In this document: positions 12,519-22,491 of the stretch, piece after piece
Layout: every line of letters begins with the position of its first letter
Position numbering within the stretch: position 1 is the first letter of the stretch
From: Carya illinoinensis
Lineage: Eukaryota > Streptophyta > Magnoliopsida > Fagales > Juglandaceae
Direction: 5' to 3'
Assembly (NCBI RefSeq): GCF_018687715.1
Contig: NC_056755.1
Location: 27,318,501-27,382,500, forward strand
Length of the DNA stretch: 64,000 nucleotides
Program-made: the position numbers and the translations under genes
Notes under the pieces: generated by a model
What the model saw: the letters and a program-made list of their open reading frames with translations, nothing else
Databases searched by the model: none
What the model was told of the DNA's origin: nothing

Positions 12519-12696
12519 CGTGGTGGCAACATGGATTTTTGGCTAAGTGATGGTGGTTGTTGTTGTTGTCGTGGAGAAGCATGTGGTGGTTCTTAGACAT
12601 ATGTTGTGAAGAAGAACTGTACATGAAGAAGGTAATGGTAGATGTGTGTGAGTTTTTTTTTTTTTTTTTTGAAAATGGGATACTTAATTCCATTGA

Positions 12697-13661
12697 TTAT
12701 GCTGATAACAGCTCAGAGGATACAATCGAATGAATGCACATAGGATATTCTTCAATATCGTATACATCTTTGTCTAAACATGATGCAGATTTTGCTAGGT
12801 TGTGGGCAGCCTTGTTTGCATCACGGTAGGTATGAGTTGCTTGCCAATTGCCGATACTAGCCAGTATGTCCTTTGCATCTTCACTAGTAGACCACCCAAG
12901 CTCCAGTTCTTTTCCTTTCCAAGGAGTAGGTTGATGACTTGCATTGAATCCCCTTCTAGAATGATCTGGTTTAGATCCAATTCCTTGCAAAAAATGGCTG
13001 CAATTACTAGGTCTAGAGCTTCTGCTTCAAAAGGATTTCCTGCACAAGGTCTCCTTGCTCTTTGAGCTCCAATGACTTTGCCTTGGTAGTCTCTGACTAG
13101 AATTCCTAGCCCTATGTGTCCAATTTCTACTCTTAAAGTTGCATCCCAGTTGACCTTGTATAATCCTCGTGCTGGTTGTTGCCAAGTCTATGTCCTCTGG
13201 TTTGCTGTCTGTTGGAGGACTCGTTGAGGCAGTTTTGCTTCTTTGTAGGCAGTGGCTTCTGATTTGGCCCCTTGTAAGAGAGTAGTTGGGTGCTTAAAAC
13301 CTTTACCATGAATTAGATCATTTCTCCTGGATCATAAACCCCTCATCATAGTAGCACTTTCCTCGAGCTCAATAGTATCAAGTTTTTGATTCAGCATAGC
13401 CCATATTTTGGAAAAGAGATCATTATGGTATGACATTTTTTGGATTTTGTTACAACCCTGACTCCATACATCTTTAGCTGCTGCACAACCCCATAGCACG
13501 TCGCCAGAAGTTTCAGGTTCGAGTTTACAGATGGGGCACTCACTCTTTTCTACAATTCTTCTCCTTTTCAGGTTTGCAAGGGTAGGTAGTGCATCTTTGC
13601 ATGTTCTCCAATTAAAATGTTTAACTGCAGGGCCACATCCAGTTTCCATAGTCTCTTCCAC
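12697..13661 (-). pseudogene. LINE 1 ORF2 3' part: zf-RVT and RNase H remnants
   Basis: At 13332-13661 the minus strand encodes a zf-RVT domain with FNWRTCKDALPTLANLKRR and ECPICKLEPET, then a conserved WGCAAAKDVW. At 12697-13150, in two frames, lies a plant-LINE RNase H with FEAEAL, LEGDSMQVINLL and a closing TYRDANKAAHNLAK. In active elements RNase H removes RNA from the hybrid during target-primed reverse transcription. The region is broken by stops and at least one frameshift near 12980, so this is a remnant. Confidence 0.85.
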
Positions 13662-13776
13662 ACACCAGTTTCCACTTGCCTATCCGAGCTCTCCCCTTTA
13701 TCTTCTGTTTCCATCTGTTTCTGGCGGTGATATCCACTTTTTACTGAGTACTGTCCATTAGTTGTTAGGTGCCAAG

Positions 13777-15801
13777 TTAATCTGTCTTTCTTCCATTTCT
13801 GATAGGGATAGAGGTTATAACCCTAGTCTCCTCTTCTGAAAACATCTCCACTAGGAGGTTCTCCTTCCAACATTTTTGTTCTGAATCATTTAAGTCACCC
13901 ACTTTTTCACACCAGCAATCAGTTTCTCGGGAGGTAACTACTTGAAAGTGGGGAAGGGAATGAATCCACTTGTCAAACCAAATATTTATGTTGCATCCAT
14001 CTCCAACTCTCCACAAAAGACCTGACTTGAGGGTGTGCATTCCAGCTATGATGCTTCTCCAAGCAAAAGAGGGACCCGAACCTAGCTTGGCCTCCAATAG
14101 CTTCCCTACTTTGAAATATTTATGTTTGAAGACCCTTGATACTAGGGAATAAGGATCTTGGATCATTCTCCAACTTTGCTTGGCAAGCATTGCTAGATTA
14201 AAAGTTTTAAAATCCCTGAAACCGAGGCCTCCCTTTTCCTTAGCTGAGTTAAGTTGGTCCCAAGGGATCCACTGAATTTTTGAGGAATCCTCATTAAAAT
14301 CCCACCAAAATTTCCTAAGTAGCTAGTTAAGCTTATGGGTGATGGACTCAAGGAGGAGGTACATGCCCATTGAATAAAGGGGGATGGCTTGAAGCACTAC
14401 TTTGAAGAGTATTTCTTTTCTAGCTGAGGACAATTGATTTGTTTTCCAGTTTGAAACCTGAGACCAAGTTCTGTCTATTAGGGAGTGAAAGGCTGCTACT
14501 TTTGTTCTTCCCAACATTGCAAGAAGGCCAAGGTATTTCTCAAAAATTCTTGTAGATTTCATTCCAATAAGCTGTAGCACATATCTCTGCATCTCTTTCA
14601 TTGTGTTCTTGCTAAAGAATATAGAAGATTTGTCCCTATTAAGCACTTGACCTGAGGCATGTTCATAGGTATCCAAGATGTCCATGACACTAGAAAGTTC
14701 TTTGGGGAAAGCTTGGCAGAAGAGTAGACTGTCATCTGCAAAAAACAGGTGACTCACTCTAGTGGGGCCTCTTCCAAATGGTGCACTAGTTATGACCCCC
14801 CTCTCTTTAGCTTTTTGTAGCATTGCTGATAGGGCTTCCGTACATAGGATAAAACTGTAAGGAGAGATTGGGTCTCCTTGACGAATTCCTCTAGAAGGTT
14901 TAAACATTTGTTGGGGTTCTCCATTAATCAAGATTGAGTAAGTGACTGAATTAAGACATTTCTGGACTAGGTGAACCCATAGAGGAGGGAAGCCTATTTT
15001 GGTCATCAGTTCTTTTACAAAGACTCATTCTACCCTATCATAGACCTTGTTCATGTCCAATTTGAGGGCCATAAATCCATTCTTGCCTTTGATCCTCGAG
15101 TTCATATAGTGGAGAACCTCATAGGCTACGAGAGTGTTATCTGAGATGAGCCTTCCAGGAACAAAAGCACTCTAGTTAACTGAGATGAGTTGAGGAAGGA
15201 TTAGTTTCATCCTATTTGCTGGTGTTTTTGAAACCACTTTGTAGAGTACATTGCACAGGCTTATTGGCCTGTATTCAACAACTTTCCTTGGGGTTTTGAC
15301 TTTTGGGATAAGGGTATAATGAAGGATCTCTCTCTTTTCCTCCTCCTCCGTTGTTGTTGTTGAGAGAGATATCTCTCTCTTTTCCCTCCTCCTCCGTTGT
15401 TGTTGTTAGAGAGAAATATCAGTAGGCAGGGAAGAGTTGAATAAAGATGAGAAATAACCTGTGAAGATTGTACCAATTTCCTCTTGCTCAGTTGTTGTAC
15501 TTCTAGAAGGACCAATTATGGATTTGATGGAGTTAACCTTCCTTCTTTGAGTTGCTTGCTTATGGAAGTAGCTAGTGTTTCTGTCTCCATTCCTTAGCCA
15601 ATGTTGCTTTGCACGTTGTTTCCATTTTAGGTCATTTTCTTCAAGAAGTGTCTCGGCTTTTCTTTGTAGTTCCTGAATCTGTATTACTTGAGCTTCCCCT
15701 CTTGTGTCTTGTAGGTGACTAATCTTGGCCCAGATTTGATTAGAAACCTGCTGCTCTTTCTGGTTTAAGTCTTTTTTCCAAGTTATGAGTCCCTTTGACA
15801 A
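13777..15801 (-). pseudogene. LINE 1 ORF2 reverse transcriptase remnant
   Basis: The minus strand shows, in order: an N-terminal RT flank with WLRNGDRNTSYFHK (about 15600); then array A (15325-15420); then [16 protein letters not shown], an [12 protein letters not shown] block (about 15150-15170), [13 protein letters not shown] followed by a TGA where Trp is expected (about 15030), RGIRQGDPISPYSF, and the catalytic HLFFADDSLLFC (about 14740). The thumb region follows to 13777. About 100 residues normally lying between the N-terminal flank and LIPKV are absent, and the filler repeat takes their place. Reverse transcriptase activity is lost. Confidence 0.88.
15325..15420. repeat. 45-bp filler repeat, array A (2 copies)
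   Basis: Two copies of a 45-bp unit composed, on the minus strand, of (CAA)4C, (GGA)3GG, AAAAGAGAGAGATAT and CTCTCTCT. It sits exactly where about 100 codons of the LINE reverse transcriptase are missing. Unit edges form the palindrome GAGAGAGATATCTCTCTC. The same unit occurs at 16301-16392 and I did not find it elsewhere in the window. Confidence 0.85.
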
Positions 15802-16123
15802 TATTCTAGCTTTGTCCTCATAGTTTCAGCAAGGTTTTTTTTCCATCTATCGTCTTTTTCCATTCTGCCTCTATCACTACACAACTGCCCTCTCTAACTT
15901 TTCATACTGCCTCATACCTAAACACCCTATTCTTCCCTCTTTCCTTTCTTGTCTGGTTTGGTATGCTGACATGGAGAGGTGAATGGTCAGATTTAATTGC
16001 TGCGAGGACATTACAAGTAGATGATCTAAACTGGTCTAGTCAAGCTTTGTTTGCCTTGACCTTGTCTATTTTCTCCTTTATAAAGCCTTCTCCTCTTCTG
16101 TTATTTGACCAAGAGAATCTTTG

Positions 16124-16640
16124 TCATAAGCTAGGAATGTCTCTGATCCCACAATCTTCAACTACCAATCTGAAATTTTCAATCTGTCTATAAGGTCTAC
16201 TAGGGCCACCCACTTTTTCTTTTTGATGCAGTATTCTGTTAAAATCTCCTGCACACAGCCAAGGGGTCTTTGGATCAAGCTTAATTCTCGTGAGTAGCTC
16301 CATCTCTCTCTTTTCCTCCTCCTCCGTTGTTGTTGTTGAGAGAGATATCTCTCTCTTTTCCTCCTCCTCCGTTGTTTGTGTGAGAGAGATACTTATGTGC
16401 CACCGAGTGTAGTTAACCACTTTGACCTTCCATTCCTCCTTCCAGAATAGAGCTATACCCCCACTTAGTCCCACACTTTCTACATCAAAACAAGCATCTA
16501 GTTTTAATGACCTCCTCACTTCATCCATCCTGACTTTATTGCACTTAGTTTCCACAAGGAAAACTAGTTTGGGGCACTTTTCCTTAGAAAGTTTCCTAAG
16601 GATTCAAATTGATCGGGGGTTCCCAAGCCCCCCAAAAATT
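16124..16640 (-). pseudogene. LINE 1 ORF2 endonuclease remnant (AP-endonuclease type)
   Basis: The minus strand begins with a GLGNP motif near 16630, then LVFLVETKC (with the catalytic E-T), GLSGGIALFWK, and after the filler repeat PWLCAGDFNRIL. This is the EEP endonuclease fold that nicks target DNA in plant LINEs. The segment that normally joins the WHIS block to the LLTRI block, some 25-35 residues, is replaced by array B, which happens to stay open in frame and encodes TTEEEEKRE repeats. Downstream of about 16124 stops accumulate. Confidence 0.85.
16301..16392. repeat. 45-bp filler repeat, array B (2 copies)
   Basis: Same unit as array A, two copies in the same orientation, the second with small changes (TTGTTTGTGTG). 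It replaces part of the LINE endonuclease domain about 0.9 kb from array A. It lies on a (GA)n-(GGA)n-(CAA)n composite ending in GAGAGAGATAT. Confidence 0.85.
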
Positions 16641-17115
16641 CCATATTAGGAGACTCATTTAGGTGGGCAGTGCTGGAAACTAGCAACTGCCTTTTGCTCT
16701 TGGAATTCAGTACTAGTAGCACTGCTCTTGAAGAGCAGTAGTAGCATTGAGTGGTCCCCTTGCCTTTCTCTTCCATTTGCCCCCTCTGATTTTCTCTCCT
16801 TGGTCATTACTAGTCATTTTGGGGCACTTTCAGACAAAAAGTGGTTGTCACAGATCTGTAAGTCTTGCACTTTTAAGGGATGGTCAAAGGACACAGATGT
16901 GTTTTCCCCTCCCTTTGACTAGTTGCTTGGATGGTGCTAGTAGTTGAGGTAAAATATTTTTCATAACTGTCATAAGGCTGGTCCTTTTTCAAATCCAGTT
17001 CCATCATACAGGGGCCAAAGGTTCAGTAGATAAGGACTCCTGAATGTTTTTTTTCCTTGTCATTAGGCCCCACCATGTCATTATCATATAGTTCTTGTCT
17101 TTTGGAGGTCCCTAC

Positions 17116-18134
17116 CTATATGCAGTTTGTTTTAATAGCTTCTGGGCTTTTGTTTTCTTCATCCATTTTTTTCAATATTGCAGGTGAGACCCTAGTGTCA
17201 TCCTCGGGTACAAGTTGCTCAGATTTTGCATATACATCCTCCACTCCTACTTTAGACCATACACCCTTGTTTCTTTCCTGGCAATATGTATTCTCAGCCC
17301 CACTGTTTCCTTTGTCTGCAGGTTTGTGTTTCCTGTGTTCTTCATATGTTTGATTACCTCCATACTTCCTACTGTAAAAAGTAGATATGTTCATTGGTTG
17401 GGCCCTAAGCCATGGACCAAATTGGAGGTGTTTTTCATCTATCGGGGATTCATATCATGGTCTAGAACATGTTTTCCCTTTATGGAACAACACACCACAG
17501 TGAAAATAGAAATTTTGTAAATGCTCATACTTAAAGGAAATCCAATCCCTTTGTTCATCATCTTCCAGCCATTTTCCCCTTAGTAGGGGCTTGTGTAGAT
17601 CGATGGCAGCTCTGACTCAAAGACAATGACCCCAGGGCAATCCATCTGATTCTACATCCACACGTATCACATGATCAAGACAAGATCCTAGTTTTTCCCT
17701 GATGTCTTGATTCGTAGCTGCCAACGGTAGGTTGTGACATTGAATCCCAAATGGTTCATATTGGAACTGAGCTGCATTAATTGACGTTTTTTCATCAACT
17801 TCCTAAAGGGTAAGCAAGCTTCTGTCAAAGCACCACGGTCTTCCACTTAGGATTTTTTCTTTATCTTTATCTTGTAGTCTTTGAAATTCTATCAAAAAGC
17901 ATTGATCATTCAAATCCTTAAAGGGCACCCACCCTTCAAGTCGTCATATCTGGGCCATTGTCGTTCGGAAGGCTTCGTTATTAACACCTTTCTCAGAGAG
18001 GACACGACCAATAACACAAAACTTTCCATGATAGTTGTTGTGCTTAGTTCTTCGGATTGAAGTTGAATAACGGCCGTTTCTTCATGCAATAGGTGGAGAC
18101 GTTCCCATCGGGTAGTTAGTTATTCCTCCACCAT
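17116..18134 (-). pseudogene. LINE 1 ORF1 (DUF4283-type RNA-binding, zinc knuckle), broken
   Basis: Reading leftward from an ATG at 18134, fragments in several frames match the plant LINE ORF1 order: an N-terminal DUF4283-like region, a region equivalent to the FDRSLLTLQE type, and a zinc knuckle at about 17470-17520 (FHCGVLFHKGKTC). The first knuckle cysteine reads Tyr (YFHC where CFHC is expected), a G-to-A type change. A TAA lies five codons after the start. The C-terminal tail (17116-17394) is charged and low in conservation. ORF1 would coat the LINE RNA. Confidence 0.7.
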
Positions 18135-18288
18135 TGTTGCGGGGGGGAGAGAGTACAGAAAAAAAAAAAAAGCAAGCTCACAACCAGTGAGACCACTCCA
18201 TTTGTCAATAGACAACGATACTAAACCCTACTCGGACTCGAAGGAGAGAGGGAGAGGGACCAAAGAAATTGCAGATGTGTGTGAGTTT

Positions 18289-19249
18289 GTATCTTATATA
18301 TGCGGCTTCTAGAAAAGAAAACCCTAGTGTGCAGGGAGATGAGAACATGCATGGGCTACTGCACTGCCGCATTACTCTTGCCTATTTGAGATTGTAGTAA
18401 TAGTTTTAAAAAGTATTTAAATAGCCTTATAAGCTATTTAATGAAAAAATTAAATTGTTTAGATGTTACACATATTTAATATTTTTTAATACCAAATAAG
18501 CTAAAAAGTACCTTTGATACTTTTCCTCAAATATGCTTTTTAAGATAATGTGAAACGTAATTCAAATTTTAAAAGTACTATCAATGAGTGGAAATACTCA
18601 TATAACTTTTAGATAATTACAATTTTCAAACTTTCAAGTATATAATCATAATTTTTTAAAAATCAAATAATCGATATTTCTGCCTTAGAAAACACTTTTT
18701 TATTATGTTTCCAAACAAATGTAACATGTTTAAAAGTGCTTTATACATATGGTTACCAAACAGTAAATAACCTTTTAACAATAGAACTTTTTACTTAAGT
18801 TATAAGTTATAAGAAAAAAATGATTTGGATCCCAAATTTGGGACTCAAAAAGTGTCCAGGATTGAATTATTTTTTTATTTATTTATATTTGCTTACTGAT
18901 TAAGTAAATTGTTTTTATTGATGTTGTGAATTTTTTTATTCTTAAAAAAATATTCAAGAATATAAAAAATGAATGAAAAAAATAAAAAAATCACAAAAAA
19001 ATAGAGACTGATTTGATGGGTATTTGTGAGAAAAGCTTTAGTAACGGTAGTAGCACTCTTATAAACATTAAAGTTATAATTTATATTTCCTACTGTAATC
19101 CCAAGCATACACTCATAGTTGGTAGAAGCGGTTATTATGCGCAAGTTGTATTCCAATGTGTGTGTGTGTATACATAAAAATATATACACACTGCTAGACC
19201 AATGGGAAAAAAAAAAACCTCACATCCAGTCGCGGATTATGTAATTTTT
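18289..19249. other. Gene-free AT-rich sequence
   Basis: This continues the target DNA interrupted by LINE 1. A TATA-like CTTATATATG at 18293-18302 is followed by AAAACCCTAG, a telo-box-like word often found near plant transcription starts, but no gene follows. The remainder is AT-rich with a poly-A/T hairpin-prone patch at 18860-19050. Confidence 0.35.
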
Positions 19250-19660
19250 TCATTAGTCAATATAGATAAATATAGAATATAGTCTTTCAGTTTCAGCATT
19301 ATTTTTTCTTGAATATGTAATTTTGATATATTTTCTTGAAAAAGGTGTAATAGAATATAGGCTTTCAGCATTATTTTTTTCTTGAAAAATAATTTAATAA
19401 TATAGGCTTTGTTAAAAAAAATTAAAATAAAATAAAAAAACTGGGTATAGGCCGGAACCCAGATTTTCGGGTTGTAAAAACCTAGATCAATTCGGTTCTG
19501 ACCCGGGTTAAATCCGGGTTGTAAAAACCTGGATCAATTCGGATCCGGCCCAGGTCATAACCCCAGTATATCCGAGCCGGGTTCCAGCCCAGATTTGAAA
19601 CCCAAGTTCTGGGTCAGATATTCCTGGATGCCCGGTCTGGTACCTGGTTGCTCAGCCCTA
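19250..19660 (+). mobile_element. End fragment of a second copy of the hAT 1 family
   Basis: The last 20 bases (19641-19660, ending GGTTGCTCAGCCCTA) are the reverse complement of the hAT 1 left TIR. Inward lie the same subterminal CCGGGT repeats and the shared AACAAAGCCTATATTATTAA block (as reverse complement). A duplicated segment containing CTTTCAG...CATTATTTTTTCTTGAA occurs at about 19280-19315 and 19360-19390. The left TIR and transposase are missing, so this is a truncated element or an internally deleted derivative with a lost end. Confidence 0.7.
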
Positions 19661-20096
19661 GTGGAAACCCTAGTGAAAAGTGAAAGAGGAGTGAGAAGTC
19701 AACGTGCATGCAGCTTATAGACGAGTCTTGATGTTGAGTAAATGTGCTTGGGCCTTGGATCCTAAGGTTTTCCCCTGGGTCATTGTTGTGAATTCTAAAA
19801 AAATAAGTCATTTAATAATCCCAACCGTCGAAATCTTAAATTCTAAAATTAGGCCATCTCGCATGATAAGTATTTTCGAGCTTATAAAATAATTTTAACC
19901 GGGTTATACACCCGGTCACTGCTTTTTTTTTTCCCGAAACAACATCGTTTCTTCTTACATTTCGAATGAAATTCAACTCAGTCTCTCTCGAATGAATCTC
20001 AGTCATCTTCTCTCACGCTCGTCTCTCAAGAACCCTAGGGCCCGTGGCAATTGCATGGCAAATCCGTCTGTCTCTATCTTGAAACCTAAGGTATGT

Positions 20097-20100
<4 letters not shown>

Positions 20101-20177
<77 letters not shown>
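20101..20177. repeat. (CT)n microsatellite, about 38 repeats
   Basis: An uninterrupted (CT)n run of 77 bases lies in the leader region of hAT 2, shortly downstream of a GTATGT that could be a splice donor. Such CT tracts are common in plant 5' leaders. Confidence 0.95.
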
Positions 20178-20179
<2 letters not shown>

Positions 20180-20180
<1 letters not shown>

Positions 20181-22028
20181 TTGGGTGGATTCCTTTTTCT
20201 GGGTTTACGTTTGATTTTCGCTTGAGTCAGAAGATCTTATTTCTCGCTATCTCCATGTGTTTTGTCTAAACTTATTCTGATTTAATAGTACATGCATTTA
20301 CGTGGAAGTCCCAAAATGGATTGCAAGATTTAGCCTTTTAAATCTTAGGGTTTGCATCATCAAGCACATTTTCCCTCTTATTCTAATAGGTAGGATGCAA
20401 CTTCTACATAAATGGTAGAAAGGCAATGCAAAGTGATGTTGATTGGGCGTTTCAGAGGTAGTATGGGTATTGCTAAAATTTGATCCTATGTTAGTTTCGA
20501 TTTTCCTTTCCATTTCGTAAGATGTTCCAGAATTCTGATTGCTTTGTTTTAGAGGTAGTTGATAACTGTCTTGTGTATGTTGAAAGTTATCTTCGTGTGA
20601 AGAGTCAGTATGCGCTGGTGTATGAATAAAAATTGCTTTAACAAGTAATGTTATCTCTTTTCCTTAAAAGGTTGCTTTCTGTTGCAGGCTTTGTCAAACA
20701 CAGTTGAAGAAAAGGCAAAGTAGATTTTCAACAAACTAAAAGGTGACTACATTTGAACTTAGCATGCCCCATTATGCCTGAATCCATATTCCTTATGTGC
20801 AAATGCTTGACACATACATACATTTTATCTATGGGTTTTGATTTAATGAAAGAAAAATCATATTTTTTATTTCAAAACTACTCTAACATAACTTAAATTA
20901 TAATATACTATCTGGTTAAAATTTTGTATATATTACAAGTTGAGCCTTAATATTTATTTCTTTACTTAGAGTAACAGCCATTGTCCCTGTGATGGATGGG
21001 CTTTGAAAATTGGAAAAACAAATACAAAAATACAAAATACAAAATATATAAGCTACCTAATCTTTGACCTTTTCCTAATTGACCAATTACATAAAACGTA
21101 GTCATACTTTCTTTCCTTTTGATGTTTCTCAAAATATTAGATAATCAATTTTTTGACAGCTCTCTTTCATATTGATGAAAATTTTCCATGATTGGTGCCT
21201 ATTAAATAATACATTCAACCAAACTACCTCTAATCCCATGTGTCTATCCTTGGCAATTCAAGGAGCACATTCCCCTGCCTATCAACACTAGCTGCCTACC
21301 ATGTTTACTTGTTTGGTCTACTATATCTATCTATTCATCGACATCTTCCCTTATATCTACCATGGAAGATAGATGAGAATTTTTTTGGTTTTAGTTTCTC
21401 AAGTTTAGCTACATACCTCTCTAGCTAGCTGCTTGGTTCTTTTTTTATGCTCTAAAGTATTAGAATTTGATTGTATTTTCTATTTCTATTTCTTTGTCTT
21501 TTTGTTTATTTATTTATTTATTTTTAATTTGAAGTCAGTCCATACACGCAGAATCTCTATATTGGCCAGTACCTGGGTATTGCCTATTTCTATGAATATA
21601 ATTTCTTGATTACCTACATAAAAATAAAATTTAAAAAAAAACAGAAAAGAAAAAGAGAATCTCTGTATTGGGTATACAGCAAAAGTTGCTTGAATAATTT
21701 TGTCAGCTCCAAACCTATTAACAAATAGATGGCCTGTGGATGCCTTTGCTTCTATGGGAATGGTGCCTAATGTTTCTAATGAGAATCAAACAACCTGCAC
21801 ATTTTCTTAGTTAAGAGACATACATACACTTTGTTGCACTAACCCATTGATCTTCAACCAAATTGGTTGAATTCAATGGGGATATTAGTATTATTTGGTT
21901 TTATTTAGAATTCAATGAGGATATCTTTTTTTGTATTTATTTGGATATATATATATATATATTTGTATTGTTGCTGATTTGATTTTTAATATATATTTTT
22001 TTTCTTTTCTTATGCTTAAAACAAATAG
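20180..22028. other. Non-coding leader/intron region of hAT 2
   Basis: AT-rich sequence before the BED-finger exon without a supported ORF. A (TA)n run lies at about 21947-21961. An acceptor-like AAATAG at about 22024-22029 precedes the first recognisable transposase codons. Confidence 0.45.
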
Positions 22029-22491
22029 AAGGTAGTTTTAGTGATAGTGTTGGCAGTTCTAGTTCAGCTCATATTTTATTAGACATTGAGGAAGACACTA
22101 GTCCTTTAGTACCTTCCTCCATAAATACCCCAAACCCCGGGCCTGCACCATCTCTCCCCCCAAAGCCAAAAAGAGCTAAGAAGGCTACCAACTAATCTCA
22201 TGTATGGGATCATTTTACAAAGATTGAACCTGTTGATCCCATTGCACTGAAAGCTCAATGCAATTATTATTTCAAGATTTATGGATGCCATTATAAAAAT
22301 GGTACTTCATCAATGTTGCACTACCTAGGATATTCTTATCCGGAGTCTCCCATTAAACAGGATAAAAATCTTGAGAAGGATAAATCATCATCATACACTG
22401 GAGTTAGAATGGATGGTAGAGGATCTAGTCCTCAAATGTTAGGACAATATGATCATGAAAAATTAAAGGGAATGCTTTCTAATTTGTTTAT

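Larger units (their letters stand above)
12656..18272 (-). mobile_element. LINE 1: L1-type non-LTR retrotransposon, near full length, decayed
   Basis: The 3' end on the minus strand is the poly-T run at about 12653-12671. A perfect 16-bp target duplication, AGATGTGTGTGAGTTT, lies at 12640-12655 and 18273-18288. Domain order on the minus strand is ORF1 with a zinc knuckle, then ORF2 with endonuclease, reverse transcriptase, zf-RVT and RNase H, standard for plant L1-type elements. Many stops and frameshifts are present, and two internal segments are replaced by a shared 45-bp repeat. The element is 5.6 kb and probably retains its 5' end. Confidence 0.92.

Noticed and set aside
12652..12671. Poly-T run as a terminator or microsatellite
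   Set aside because: Position next to the target duplication shows that it is the poly-A tail of the minus-strand LINE.
15261..15515. ORF with [12 protein letters not shown] and [12 protein letters not shown] repeats
   Set aside because: It is array A of the filler repeat read in a frame unrelated to the LINE protein.
18290..18330. TATA-like box plus AACCCTAG as a promoter
   Set aside because: No transcript or ORF follows within a kilobase. The words are frequent in AT-rich plant DNA. Mentioned only as a hint of an older element.
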